DNA of 64,000 nt from Sipunculus nudus (lineage: Eukaryota > Annelida > Sipuncula > Golfingiida > Sipunculidae), in the NCBI GenBank assembly GCA_026874595.1, contig CM049310.1, positions 79,913,056 through 79,977,055 on the forward strand, read 5' to 3'. Under the pieces are notes generated by a model. It searched no databases. It had not been told where the DNA came from and saw nothing but the letters and a program-made list of their open reading frames with translations. Shown piece by piece: positions 36,343-50,091 of the stretch. The position numbers and the translations under genes are program-made. How positions within the stretch are numbered: position 1 is the stretch's first letter; each line of letters starts with the position of its first letter.

Positions 36343-39300
36343 GCAGCTTTATACCGGAAATGATAATGAAAAATAGAACAAAAAGTAACAATAGACTATT
36401 GTTAGGTAATGCAACACTTCTGATGAAAATAATAGTATAACTTTAAATTAATAAAGTAGGTGGTCAGTACGCAAACTGCCTGCACGTGGTTCTGTCAAGG
36501 CAACAGGCACTATCTATTACAATTCTGGTTTTGTTACGTTAAGTAGAGATTAGATAAAACATGGACAGACGGGGCCTGGTTAGAGTTGGCAAATTATTTC
36601 CGCAGAACACTGGAAAAGAAATCTGCATTTTAAGAAAACAAGTCTCCGCCATGTCTGCATTCACTTGACCGGGCCATATTCTCAGGTTCACTTGTGCATA
36701 CGTAACTGTGCATTTGTGAATATTCCTTCTTAACGTTCCTGAATCTTTGTTATGTGCCGGATCCACACCAAAATGTGAATCCCAACATGCTCTGAATATG
36801 AGGAAATTATGTTGGTGATTGCAAGTTATGTAGTAAGCAAACACAAACAAACACATCAAAGGGATGAATGCATATACCGTCTTGACGTAGGCAAAAGGTC
36901 TCAAATATTTATTATACCAATAACAGAGATACAGCATTTTATCCATAACACTTATTGGACATTATTTATTTCCTGATGTGTGTTCTACATTTTGTATTAT
37001 AAATACAAATATATGGAGTATAAAATATTGTGTTTTTGTTTGTAAGAACAGTGAAGCTGAAAGTGGATGAGAAACAGCGCTTGCAAAAACAATATTGTTC
37101 TTGTTTTTATCATAATCACAAAATAATACGGTATAATGGAAAGAGTCAGACAACAGCTTCAAGGATTAATGAGGAACCATAATGTCAGCCAGTTTCTAAT
37201 GATCTTAGTGCCATTAACTATTGATCAAGCACTCAGCAACTGAACATTCTGGTTGAAATATGAAAATTGCAAAGCAATTTTGTCATAATATGAGAAACTG
37301 TGTCTGGTGTTAATCCTTATCAAGCTTTCTCACTGTTTTCTGTAAGTCATGTTTCAGACTAATACATTAAAAGATCATCCTCCACTTATTTAGAATTAAA
37401 CATACCTATCAAAGGTAGCTTATTTTATTTAACTCCGCTAGAAAGCCATGTATCTGACATATTTGTCGCGACTTTGAAACTTTAACGGAACCGGGTGTAA
37501 TAAAGGATTAACGGCATTTACCATAAACTTTGCAATTTGAATGGCTATTTCGTCATTTTCAAACCGGGTCAGTATGTGCTTTTGAAAACAACAACAAGCC
37601 GTGAAGCACAAAGCAGTCATTTCAGACCCGGCATTAGAGTTTATAACATCCCTACAATTAGGTGAGATAGATATGATGTCCTCATGGACTTTTCACTTGT
37701 CGTGAGTGCAAAACATTAGGTTGTCGCGAGTGCATCTCACTCATTTGGGGCCCTCTATAGATAAGGGAACCTGCATCTCAGTTGATTATGAAAAAATGAA
37801 ATCAATTTTTGGTCCTGATAACAATGCAAATTGAACATGTGTTATACAAATATGAAAAAAAGCGCTTAATCTATATTTAGAGGGCCTATGTTCACCTACT
37901 TTTTAAAGAAAATGTATTTGATTTGTGGCTTCTTCTGAGTATATATGAACGGTCTAAGGGTAATTTCGATTATGAAAAGTTCTTTTAACGCTTCCGTGAA
38001 TGATGTATGAACTTGTTTATCAACGAGTTTGTAAACACAGCAATGTTGACAAAGGGAAAAACATGTAACCATAGGTGGTAGGTTCAATTTATGCTGAGGT
38101 AAAAAGGTCACTCGTTGGAAAGCGCCATATGCAAAGCTCTAGCTTATCTGGCTTGCCGCCACATACTCTTGTTAAATAAGTTTTGATTATTTTGCCCGCT
38201 CCCACATATAATAAACAGAACAAGCAAATGTTGTTTTGATTGTTTGATATGCAACCAAAATTATGACATGTGGAGAAAATATTTTGGCAAACATAAAACT
38301 AAAACACATTGAGATATATCACCAAAATCTACTATGTCATGTGGAAACATCTGCAGGGTAACATAGAAACTAAAACACATTGAGAAATAGGACCAAAATT
38401 TATATCATTTTGTGTTTGAGCTGGTGAGAATCATTTTTAAGATAGACACTCCAAAACCCATCCCAGCCAAGGTAGGCATTTTGAAAAATATGAAAGAAAT
38501 CGGATTAATTGTAGGAAAGTTATCGCACTGAAACGAAAAAAAAATCCAACAGACAGACAGAATCCTGACACTCCAAAACCAATCCTAACTAAGGTAAGCA
38601 TAAGAGCAATCACTGACCCAAATGGAGTGATCGCGTTTGATAACGTGGAGTCGCTGAATAACCGGGCAGGTGACTTTCGCGGCAGATTAAATCCTTTGGT
38701 TGGCTCGACTGGCCGAGGCTTGGTTTTTTTCAATACTGAATGACTGAGAGCGGGGCACGCAGACCGTGTAAAGCTGTGAAGAGCGTCATGTCAGTCAATA
38801 CGCAAGGGTACTACGGGCATGTATGTTCGTCTCTAATGCGAGAATGTAGGTAACCATGAAGTGATAATATTTTTATTCTCTAACCACAAATTCTATTTCC
38901 ACACGGTATGAGTTCGCACAGATATCAAGAAACTTTTCCACAGCTTGACTGCACATGCTTCTATTATGTTAGAGACCTCCCAGAAAGCAGGGCGTTCACA
39001 ATACATAGACTGACTAGCGCATGTGTCTAATCTGTCAAAGTCCGGCCAGATAGGAGGGCGGTCACATCGTGTCAGGGTCCGATGTAGCGATACCCGATAC
39101 CGTATGTCATTAACGAGCACTTGTGTTCTGAAGCTGACAATACAGAATCACCGTGTGCGACAAGTGTGACTTTGAACTAATCAGTTGCCATCATGCGTCC
39201 TTTTGAAATCTGACAATGGCTGCTTTAGCCAAGAAATCGTAGAGATGGGCAGGATTTGAAGCAATAAAACGGGGAAGTATTAATAACATTCTGACCAGTT

Positions 39301-40194
39301 ACAGGAGTTCAACGGGTACCTTGGTATGCAACAGGTACCTTGGTAAATCTGTATTCCACATTAAAATATAATCAAATGTATTATAGGCCTGTATGCTCAA
39401 AAGCTGAATAAGTAAACCTAACATGGTCCAAGAATTTGCTTAATTTAGGACTGGCTATATAACTGATGATCTTTACGGTTGCAATAATAATACTAATACT
39501 TATGATTATCATTATTATTACTATCTTCATTATTATTATTATTTAGGTAGTGCCCATGGCTTGAAAATTTTAGATAATCTTCTTTTTACCAAATACTGGA
39601 ACGAAAATCAGATTGACCTTTTTGTCAGAAGCTTTTGGTAAGAACATTTTTTCCGGAAATGCACGAGATATATTTTAAGATCTGGTTTTTATATCTGAAA
39701 TTCAGTACCTAAAGAAAAATATAACTGGCAATATTGTAATCAGTTTACACATGTAGAGGTGAACCCACCATTAATTCCTGTTATTGAAATATTGATAAAG
39801 TCAGATTTAAGCACCTTATTTCACTGCAATGTACTTGCATTATTCGGTTCAGGGCTCCAATTGTACATGCTACAACGAAATTGAAACACAATTCAAGAAA
39901 AACTTATTTGTTAAAGTTATGCTGGACTTTCAGCTGCAAGGTAAACATATTTTCACTTGTGAATGACTTTTTTTCGCAAAGTAATATAAAGATCCAATAG
40001 TTCTGTAAAATTAATTGCCCGGAGGATGACTTTCAGCTTATTGCATGCAATTTGGGTTAATGAGTCCTTGAGATTACGATATTATAATAATTACTTTGAT
40101 TTTAGTTTCAAAGAATTACGGGTACAAACCCAAAACCTTTGGAAGGCAGCAAGTCATCATGCTTTGTCAAAGGACTGAGTTCTGGTAACAGATG
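36343..40194. other. Intergenic, short local duplications
   Basis: Two local repeats stand out. ACTAAAACACATTGAGA occurs at about 38299 and 38370, within an 80-bp tandem pair. CACTCCAAAACC plus following text occurs at about 38449 and 38571. A TTA/ATT trinucleotide patch lies near 39484-39544. The 135-codon minus frame at 36539-36946 has no recognisable domain. No gene is supported. Confidence 0.45.
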
Positions 40195-40835
40195 AAGTGC
40201 TAACCATAACCCTTGAAATATTACGTCATCACATATTGTAACAGCAGAATGTGCTTGTCACAGAGATATGCATCCTATCCCTAACCCATGAAAGACAACA
40301 TGATCACACAGTGTAACAGTAAAAGTACTTGTAATAGATATGGGTAAAACCCTAACCCTTAAAGAAAACATGATCACACGGTGTCACAGTAAAATGTGCT
40401 TGTCCAAACATGGGTGAAATCCTAGCCCTTAAAAGACAACATGATCACACAGTGTAACAAGAAAAAAATGTACTTGTAATAGATATGGGTAAAACCCTAA
40501 CCCTTAAAGACAACATGATTACACAGTGTCACAGTAAAATGTGCTTGTCCAAACAAGCTTGAAACCGTAACCCTTGATAGACAACATCATCACACAGTGT
40601 CAGAGTAAGATGTACTTGTCATAGTTAGTGATAAATCCCTTACCCTTGAAACACCACATGATCACATAGTGCCAAAGTAAAATGTGCCTGTCACAGACAT
40701 GGGTAAAACCCTAAACCTTGAAAGACATATGAACATACGTTGTCACTGTAAAATATGCTTGTCACATGGATGTGGGTGAAACCCTTACCCTTGAAAGAAA
40801 ACATAAGCCACACAGTGTCACATTAAGCATCAAAA
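40195..40835. repeat. Tandem repeat, about 78 bp, 8-9 copies
   Basis: Each unit contains CCCTAACCCTTGAAAGACAA, then ATGATCACACAGTGTCACAG and AAAATGTGCTTGTC. Units begin near 40207, 40276, 40352, 40431 and onward to about 40830, spaced 70-80 bp and well diverged. Two unit subtypes (CTTGTCCAAACA and CTTGTAATAGATA) alternate in the middle, suggesting a two-unit expansion. Confidence 0.85.
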
Positions 40836-43025
40836 TGTCTTACCAAAATGTAAGAAGAAAATTAGAAGGTTTATGAAACAAGCCAGAGTAGGAACGATTA
40901 ACTTTGGTGCAGCCACTTTTGTTTTATCGATATATACTTTGTGGATTTAAATTGCTTGTACATCACTGAATGTCAAAACCAGATATTTAGTATTAGGGGC
41001 AAAGGGCATAAGTGAAGGTGTAACGATCAGTAGAAGTATGCCATTGTATGATATTATTAACAGACAGTGCATGAAGCACTTACCAATAAAAAAAGTTGGC
41101 AGGATGTTTTATTTCTGTGGAAGCTTCACAGCTTGATAACTGTATAATATACAGTGTAAAATATCATTGGTCAAATTTTTAAACACTATAAGCCCATGTG
41201 AATGTAAGGCTTGTGAACTATTGTGACTACTTGATATCTGTACCTGAATTGTCTCTTAAAGTTCTTTTAATCAGAAAGCATACAGATGGCTAGGGGCAAC
41301 ATCTAGATCGCGTTTACATTAAAATCACGCCGATGTGACTTAATTGAATAGAGCTATAGTTACATTGAAATAACCCAGTTATCCTGGATGCAATGCAGAC
41401 CTACTTATGTCAATGTGATTGATAGTTCAAAGCCAAAATTTGAATATCGGTTACACTAAAATGCATTGAATGAGTGGCCACTCAGACTTACTCTGGCAGC
41501 CATGAAGAAAGGAGCTTTCCCTCTCACTCTGTTGCTGTGGATGATAGGGATCATTGGCGAATTGTTGAATATAAAGACAATGTTTAATGCCTGACTGCTG
41601 AAAGAAACTAGTAAAAGCTTAATTTAAATATAATTGTCAGGCCTTGAAAACAAAGCACATAGTTACAATTAATAGTTTTATACCCGAATGATTGATGAAT
41701 TGAGATGAACATTAATTCCTGTTTTGTTTTTGTGTGTATAATAACAAAGGAGTGATGGACAGAAGATAAGACTATTTGAGAGCTGTCATTAGTAAACATA
41801 TAGCAAAGGGTACTGTAAAAAAATCCCATGATAAGAGCCTTCTTGATTGGCCATAGATTGAATTTTAAAACTGGTTCTTTCCCTCTGTGAGTTGTAGGTG
41901 TATTGGTTACATAGAAGAAAGACCCTGCAATAAAATGCTATGGTGTATAGTACTGACAAGATTAGAAGGAGTTGTATCATTGCCAAAGCCGAAATAAGTT
42001 TGGACACCATCCCACTATGATGAGCACAGGCATCGGAGAGAATATAGTTGCTATCATTTTATGTTATTCAGGTGATTTGGAATGAACACAACGAAGAAAA
42101 GATTGAGTACACGCTGCAAGCTGAGGCTGCAATGGTCATGGGAGGCGAATTAGCCGATTAGCATTACAGGCCGCAAGTTACTTTTACACAGACAACGACC
42201 AGCCAGTTTAATATTGTAGAGCAATATTCTTCTAGACATAACTGAAATACGATGATAGTTTATTACAGTGAAGGTAAAAATGGTGGGTAAATGAAATCGG
42301 CCAAATAAATATATATGCTATGATACCACCCTGCACACCCTCGGGGTCTGACATAAGGTAATGATGTCATGATTATCTGACACAAAAACACATGCCCACT
42401 TCAGAGTCTAATATGATATGTAACTCCTATGGGTCTCCTTACATCAAACACCAGTTCCTTTTCTTTGTAAGAATATAGTTTTTAGGATAGTTATACATTA
42501 ATGTGGAGAATAATTTCAATGTAGGTACACCAAAAAAAAGATAAATATTATATTACTGACTTGAAGAACTGCTTGAGTAGGAAAACCAAACCACAGGTTT
42601 TGGCCTACATATAAAGGCATTGGGCATATCATGGTATTTTAAAAGGTAGTATAATTGACAGTTTCGAGTTCCTGGTTCAAACCTAAAGTGCAAGTAAGTT
42701 CATGAATAAGGACAGACAGAGGTACCTTACCCTGAGGACTTTTGCTATAGTATCTGACATTAGCTGACCTTCATCACTTAATAATTATATCTGTCTAATG
42801 AAGTGTAACATACAGGACACCATTTCGACATAGATCTAAGGTTATGTGTTTTAAGCAGAAGTTTCTCCTCATCTAAGATAAATAAAGTTCAAATATACTC
42901 ATCTCATCATTTATTGGCCTTAAAAACAGTTTTGAAATATATAAAGAAAATACGTATATCTATCAAATGTTTTCTCTAATTGTTAAATGGGGTGGGGTCA
43001 TGGACAGGACTAAAATGTTGTCACG
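40836..43025. other. Intergenic, nothing recognised
   Basis: AT-rich DNA without supported genes. The segment 41300-41480 is slightly more complex and could be a small repeat, but I see no ends. Confidence 0.45.
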
Positions 43026-43690
43026 GCTGAGACAAGTTTTCTTTATTTCCAAACAATACAGATACATAAAATATGTAATGATACGGTACCAAAAAAGCCA
43101 CAAATGGCACTGCACACGGACATGATACATAATAGCATATTCCTACAACAAAAGTTCAATAGTAGAGTAACATTTATAATCCATCATCTACAATCAGAAA
43201 GCTATTTAATCTGTTCCATAATAAATTATGTTAAACAAGTTTATTTTTATGAATTGCTCTTTGTCTCTCAATAGTACAGGATAATTGTAAATGTTTAACA
43301 GCATTATTTAGGGACAATGGGTATTCTTTACATCTTGCAACATAAATATAATATTTTATCAACAGGATAATTTTGTCTAATAATTTATCAGAACTTACAT
43401 TGAACAGTATTTTATCTCTAGCATATATCATGGGCAGGTTTAAGGTATCTAACCATATAAATATTTCCGACCATAGTTTTATCACTTTAAAACATTCACA
43501 GAATAAATGTATCAGTGTTTCTTTGTCTTGCTTACAGAAGGTACATCTCATTTCTTTAAACCCCGTCTGTACCAAACATTTGTTTGACGTTAACATTTTA
43601 TGTAGTATTTTAAACTGGAAGTACATTATTTTTTCGGTTAGGACAGGTGTGTCAAAGATCTTGTTTGGGCAAGAGAGTCATTAAAATGAA
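43026..43690 (-). mobile_element. L1/Tx1-like LINE 3' end
   Basis: On the minus strand an open frame begins near 43682 and stops at 43231. It holds MYFQFKILHKMLTSNKCL, then CTFCKQDKETLIHLFCEC, the C-x-x-C...H-x-x-x-C zinc-binding block at the C terminus of L1/Tx1 reverse transcriptases (zf-RVT type). LLIKYYIYVARCK follows, also typical. The 3' UTR runs down to an AATAAA signal (43042-43047 on +). The reverse-transcriptase core is absent within the frame, so this is a 5'-truncated dead copy. Confidence 0.75.
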
Positions 43691-44699
43691 AATTACACTA
43701 AACGGCATTATTTACTTATTTACTCTTGTAGCCTATATAAAAAATATATTGAACAGAACTTAATATATGATTGATGAATATTCAATATCTAATTCATACA
43801 GACCACTTGTCCATGGTAACTGAAAGTTATTTAATAAGGGCCAATTCTTTGAATTCTTGAGTTTTCGATAGAGTGACTTGAAATTAAAGCAAAACATGTC
43901 TGAAACGAAATATGAGTTTCCATTTTGACAATGCCTCAGGGTGGATGACTTAAGAAATATATAGTCAGTCATATCTAGACCAAGAATTTATCCTGGCCCA
44001 CTCGAAACACTGTTTTGAATGGATGTGATAATCTTCATACACCTGAAATGATTAACAACACTGTACGGTGGGAACAGAATACGCAGATATATATAATGTG
44101 GGTCTTCTATAATGCAAACCAGTTGTGTTGGATCACCCTCTTTTTCTTAATCCATGTCAAGAGAATCCAATGGTATAATTGAATTTTGTATAATGGATCA
44201 GCACTGAAACATAAAATGAAAATTTATGCTTGCCTAAAGAATATATGCTGCTTATATCCAATCTCCAAAGTGATTCACTCATGTTAAATCTTATGTATGT
44301 TGGAGAAAATAGTGTTTTAATCTCTGATGAATGAATGTCTAAGTGGTATAATACTGCTGCTACTGATGAGCCGACTTTATAGTAAATTTTCATGGAGTGT
44401 AAATTTCTATTCTTCTTTAAGAATGAAAATGCTTGCCTCTAGACTTAAGAATAAACAGTATTATTATACTGTAACAATATGTCTATAGTTTCTTTTCATA
44501 AAAATAAACAATCCACTTTGTTAATGCTGTCTAGGGTCCCCATTCTGAAATATAGATCACCATCCTGTCCAATATCATTTATTGTTAAAGGGTAGTTCAT
44601 AACTGATTGTTTTTATAAGATGTGAATATTAAAAAAAGAAGCTGTAAAGATTTCAGCTGAGTCTTCTTGAAAAGTCGTTTGATAATGTTTATCTCAGCT
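43691..44699. other. Intergenic or LINE-adjacent, unassigned
   Basis: Minus-strand frames at 43760-43972 and 44157-44393 might be older LINE debris. They show no motif I can name. Confidence 0.35.
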
Positions 44700-46260
44700 A
44701 ATTGGAAGTCAACTGAGGTATATATATGGCGGTTTGTCCTTCATCCGTCAAGCTGTCTGTCCGGCCAGCCGTCTCTCTGCCCGTCAATGTAGCCCTGATT
44801 TTAGACCATGGCCATTGTTTTCTGTTACCAAAACTTGATGGCGACACCTGTAATTTTTTATTTTGACGAATATTCTTTTTACTCTAGCAGATAGCAATCA
44901 TGTAAGTTTCTCAGCAGTACTTTTTCTGTCCTGTTCATTAATCTGAAGTGGATGCCTTATGGTAACCACCCTGCCCGTCGGTTTGCGAATATAGCTGTCC
45001 AGCCAATAGGGAAATAACATAAATGAATTTAGGATCCAAGGTCAAGGTAACACCGGCCCTCTGTCAACGAAGTAGTTTCCAGATGATAACTCCTGTTTGG
45101 TTCGACATATTGGTTTCCAACGTAACTTATGTATGGCCCATCTTGTGATTTTTGGTTTAGAGGGTCAACCGTGAAGGTCATAGGGCTTATCCATTTATAA
45201 ATTAGTTTACGGATGACAACTTGACTTCTAACTTGGTTTAATAGTGACCCATCACCTACGTATGAAACATGATTGTTTTCGGGGTCCTGATGTGAAAGAC
45301 GGAGGTCAAAGGAGCCACATCGTCATAAAGAGTGTGCATGCACTGTAAATCAAAATTTTTATCCCAAACACTCCATCCTTCACACGTGGCTTACCTGCCG
45401 AAATTGGAAGGAATCTGTAGATATTGAGGTTACCTGACAACAGGTCATATCACATTTTACCAGATTGTTAAGATAATCTAAATGTGTAAGTTTGAGTAAA
45501 ATAAGTTCTCAGATTGTCACAAGGTAATTGGTAAAGGTCATAGGACCCACATTTTCATTTCATGAAGGAATGAATTAACGATACTTCCACTGTCGCTTTT
45601 AGCTTCGACATATATTGACAGCAGTGCAGATGTGTTAACTGCTGCGGGAGGATATCTCTGTGTGATTTCTCGAGGAAGGCTTTCACCTCTCGTGAGTTTA
45701 CAGTCAGCTGGGAAACCTGATATTAGGTCAGGGTGGTCTATATTATGTAAACATCAGGCTGAAAACATAATTGAGTGCAACCAGTCGATCGGGTAGGGTA
45801 AAAATTGTAACCTTTTGGCTTAGAATCCTCAAACTTAACACCCACGGAATACCCTATTTAAATCTCATTAGTAACCTGAAATGAGATCACTGAAGCCTAT
45901 TCCCTCAAAGCTAAGAAGCTAATAAGTACATCCCATAATAATTAAAACTTTGATCCAGCGTCTTCAGTATGTAAATAACTAATGAATTGATTCAAATAAT
46001 TCTGTCAGTGTTTCATAATATCCTGAAGAGCATGTGGCTTCACCTGTAACAATGTCAAACTTTGACTTGTTTTGTTGAGACCATCAGATGAAGCTTTCAA
46101 TCCGTTTACAGCTTGGTACAAATGGGAACAGTTACACCTGGTTACTTATAATTGTATATCCAGGAAGGTCATAGACAAATCTCCTATGGAACCTTAAATA
46201 AGGTCATGGTGACCTAGATTTTGTGATATACAGTTGAAAACGTTATTGAAGCACCTAGTC
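44700..46260 (+). repeat. Dispersed mollusc-type repeat, third copy
   Basis: It starts near TATCTCAGCTAATTGGAAG, comparable with the start at 16815. It contains GGCGACACCTGTAA (near 44850), AACCTGATATTAGGTCAGG (near 45715), GGCTTCACCTGTAA (near 46030) and TAAGGTCATGGTGACC (near 46198). These are the same words as in the copies at 16815 and 24270. No coding capacity. Confidence 0.6.
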
Positions 46261-47539
46261 TTTCAGATGGGGTACAAATGGCATATGTTAGTGTCACAGA
46301 ATCGCATCTGTACCATTGTTTACCCTATTACCCCCTTAAGTCCATCCCTATACCACCACCCTTACCACTGGGTTGAGAAGCCACCCCGGTTCAAACACAA
46401 TGAATTTGACAAGGTTTTCCCCATAACTGGAACAAGTGCTAGTGTTAAACTAATCCTGTCTTGGCCAGGTAATACCCATTCTCCTGTGTCCAGTCATCCA
46501 TGAAAGAATGTGTAACTTTACAATGACCTTTTTACGGATGTCCCTATTTCTGGTCTTGCCAGCTACCACCCCTTGTGCCCACTGTTGAGGGGATTTTCCA
46601 CTGTTTTCTTCATATAATGGGCCACAATTCCTCTTTACTGGCACGTTCTGCCTTTTCAGTCAGTTGGCCACTCACACTCAAACTGTGAAGGTGTGAGATG
46701 AAATTTGCTGGACTCAAACTAGGCCTTGACTTGGCCATGCAGATATTCTTCTTGCAGAAGATAGCCAACTGTGGACTCTATTTTACCATAAGCACCATAA
46801 ACCTTTTATATTGTGGGACCTCACAAGCAACCCAGGCTGAATCCACGATGGTACACAAGATTGCTGTGGACACAAGCAACCCTGGCTGATGCCAAAACCA
46901 AAGAGATGTTGGAGACGTAACAACCCTGATTCTGCAATGCACTCTGAGGGTCTTATGGCATGGTGAGCCTTATATGCAATTATTTCTCATTAAGAAATGA
47001 CAGAACTTGCTTTGTGTGGCTTGTATAGTTAATATTATAAAATATATCTAAACCCGGTCAGTAACTCAGTTATTATACTAAGTCACTGTGAGTCTGTAAG
47101 ACCCAGCCCCAGGTCGTATCAAGTATAAAGTTGATATTGTGGTTGTCACTCCTACCGAACAAGTAAAACAGATTTGTTTATATATTGTTTCTGGTCCAAA
47201 GCCATTCAGAAATCATGTCCTTATGTCTTTTTCTAGGCTAGAGCCCATGCACAGTGATTCCGTGTTTTCTGCCAGTACGCATCACGAGTGAGTCCAAAAT
47301 GCCGCCCTTAGTGTACCAGGGAGGGATACCACTCAGTCCAGACATTCCAAAGCTGTATATAAGTAAATAAATTCATTTTTGCTTTAGTCTTGTGTTATGG
47401 TCTCTGTTGTATAAACTGGTACAAGATGATATCTTAATGAGTATTTGAGGCATGAGTCAGTCATAAAAAGAACTGGAAACAAGGTACTTCAGGCTTAAAT
47501 GATAAACCTGGAGCTGCGACCTTGACAGTTAGGTGAAGG
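46261..47539. other. Intergenic, no supported gene
   Basis: Several frames of 60-90 codons occur, but none has a domain or paired splice sites that I trust. Confidence 0.4.
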
Positions 47540-47870
47540 ATTTTCTAACATGACATGCCGGCAGGTCCAGGATATATATGCATGGTGACCTATGTTCTAT
47601 GCACGTTTGACCAAAACATGAATATAAGCACCCTGAAAATCAAATGGGCACCAAATGTATTTGACAGCGCTAAAAGTTCCAATATAATATACATGGAGGT
47701 CAATATCCATGGCAACCTTATATTATGTCACAGTGACCTGTATTTCCCGCCAAAACATGTAAAGCACCCAGACGGTCACATCGGGTACAAAACGGTACTG
47801 TATAAGCATGAATCTTTGGGATGACCAGTATAATGTGCATGGTCATATTTAGATCAGCAGCTGAGTACAT
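47540..47870 (+). repeat. Dispersed mollusc-type repeat, short fourth copy
   Basis: GTCCAGGATATATATGCATG, then GTGACCTATGTTCTATG, AAAACATGAATATAAGCACC and TCACAGTGACCTGTATT repeat the unit words of the copies at 24270 and 44700. Confidence 0.5.
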
Positions 47871-48504
47871 ATTCCAGAATTTATGGGAATGCCTAGACCT
47901 ATTGTCATAAAACTGTTGCTCCTACATATACTGAGCAACTCTAATTGCTACAGTTGAAGGGGTATACATTCAACCAAATTTGGCATTGGCTGTGTTGATA
48001 TGCTGTCATGTAGAATAGTTGAGCCGCCAAGGTTTGCGTCATGAGAATATATATATATATATATGTGGTGTGAATAGATTACAGAATAAATATATATTTA
48101 TATGTTTATAAATTTATATATTATACACATGTGGATCATTGCAGACACGTTAGTAGTCATGTATGGAAGGTGTTGTATATTTAAAGAAAGTGTGTAGTCA
48201 ATATATTTAACGTGTTAACATAAGTACATTGAAATATTTTTTGTGAAACTTTCAGAATTATGTGAATTAGACATTTTATATAACAATATTATCCATGTAT
48301 CATAACCCTGTGTCATTACCTTATTACACTAATTTAATACGAATGCAGAGTGTTATTTCATAAATGGTAAGTTCCCAGTGTACGAAAAGATGCATTTACC
48401 CGGTCTATTCAGATGTAAACCATGTTAACATCAATGACATCTGTCTTAACAGGAATGGGTACCAAGTTCCTACCACGTTCCTACTAAGCAGAGGGCCCTA
48501 ATGA
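47871..48504. other. Intergenic with a short TA tract
   Basis: A TA microsatellite lies at about 48047-48064. Otherwise AT-rich DNA with no gene. Confidence 0.5.
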
Positions 48505-50091
48505 ATAGCAGGCGCAAATAGCAGCTAGCTGCTATCATAAAAAAAATTGGCAAGGTGTAGGCAGTATGGTAGGGCAGCAAGCATTGTTAAAACTGCCGCC
48601 ACGTGAGTGGAGATATGAGCTGGGGGCCCCTATGAATTGCAGGCGCAAATGACAGCTATTGTCTACCATAAAAAATCTGGACGGGGTAAAACGTACTCCC
48701 AGGGGGAGTGGACATAAGAATCCATAGATATCGAGAGCAACCATAAAAATGAATGGCAGGCGCAAATAGCAGCTAGTGGCTACCATAACAAATTTCTGGA
48801 GGGAGTAGAAGTATGGTAGCGTAGCAAGCATAGAAAAACTGTCGTCAGAGGAATAAAGTTCTGAGCGCCCCACCAGAGGCTCCCTCATAATTTGCATGTG
48901 CAAATAGCAGGTATTTTCTTCAATAAAAAAATCGGGAGGGGAAGTATGGTAGCGTAGCAAGCATTGTTAAAACAGCCGTCAGGAGGAGCGGACAGGAATC
49001 GCACGCGCAGATAGCAGCTATTGTCTACAAAGAAATGTCGAGAGGGTGTAATAAGTTTGGTAGCGTATTAAGCATTGTTAAAACTGCCTAAAGGGGGAGT
49101 GGACATAGGAGCGGCCAGCTAGAGATGCCCCAGGAATATCACGCGCAAATAGCAGCTATGTCTAACATAAAAAAATGGCAGGGGGTAAGAAGTATGGTAG
49201 CGGAGTAAGCGTTGTTAAAACTACCGCCAGAGGGGTTGAGATCTGAGCAACCGGTTATAAGTTCCCTACGAATCGCACACGCAAATGGCAGCTATTTGTA
49301 AGCATAAAATAATTTGGGAAGGGAGAGGAAGTACGGTAGCATAGCAAGCTTTGTAAAACTGCCGCAAATGGACTTAAGGTCTGAGCGGCCGCAAGAGTTG
49401 CCCCCATGTTTTGCACGACTAAATAGCAGTTTTTTCCTTAAAAAAAATAAGGAGGCGGTAGTAAGTACTGAGGCTTGCAAGCAGTGTTTGGTCTAGCACC
49501 ATTGAAAGTGGACATGAAAGCGGCCTACCAGAGGGGTTCCCATGATTCGCACGTGCAACAATCAGCTATTTGCTACCATTAAAAATCGAAGGGGGCAGGA
49601 AGTATTATAGCTTAGCAAGCATTGTTAAACCTCCCGCCAGGGGAGTGGAGATATAAGCGAGGGGCCCTTATGAATCGCAGGCTATCTGCTACTATAATAA
49701 TTTCCTGTAGGGAGGGAGTATGGTAGCACAGCAAGCATTTGAAAACTGCCGCCAGGGGGAGTGGACAATATAGCGGCGAGCAAGAGGGGCCCCGTGAATC
49801 GCACGCGGAAACAGCAACTATTTGCGTCCATAAAAAATCGTGAGAGGCAGGACGTATGGTAGCGTAGCATGGAATGTTAAAATTGTCGCAAAGGAGGAGT
49901 AGAGATCAGCAAGAGGGGCCCCTATGAATAACAGATGGAAATAGTAGCTATTTGTTGCCAAAAAAAGGGATTAGGTAGGAAGTATGATAGCGTAGCAAGC
50001 ATTCTTAAAACTGGCGCCAGGGATAGAAGAGTTCAGAAGAGCCTTCCGAGGTTTCCCCGTGAATCATTCGCGCAAATATCAGCTATATGTC
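48505..50091. repeat. Diverged satellite, about 105-138 bp units, 12 copies plus a partial
   Basis: The unit start CGCAAATAGCAGCTA recurs near 48511, 48642, 48759, 48899, 49005, 49143, 49279, 49417, 49553, 49681, 49804, 49933 and 50070. Each unit then has TACCATAAAAAAT, GGAAGTATGGTAGCG, TAGCAAGCATTGTTAAAAC, TGCCGCCAGGGGGAGTGG and a GAGCGGCC-to-GAATCGCA end. Copies differ by substitutions and deletions. The last copy is cut off about 25 bases in, where LINE reverse-transcriptase sequence begins. Confidence 0.92.

Noticed and set aside
36539-36946. 135-codon minus-strand ORF
   Set aside because: No domain, no splice context and no coding-like composition; length is possible by chance.
40195-40835. 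Interstitial telomere repeat, because of CCCTAACCCTT words
   Set aside because: Only one telomere-like word occurs per 78-bp unit; there is no run of hexamers.
47248-47346. Possible small last exon (acceptor near 47238, ATG frame near 47299)
   Set aside because: The frame is about 23 codons and there is no partner exon or domain.
48535-48960. 141-codon minus-strand frame
   Set aside because: It is produced by satellite units in one frame; composition repeats with the satellite period.
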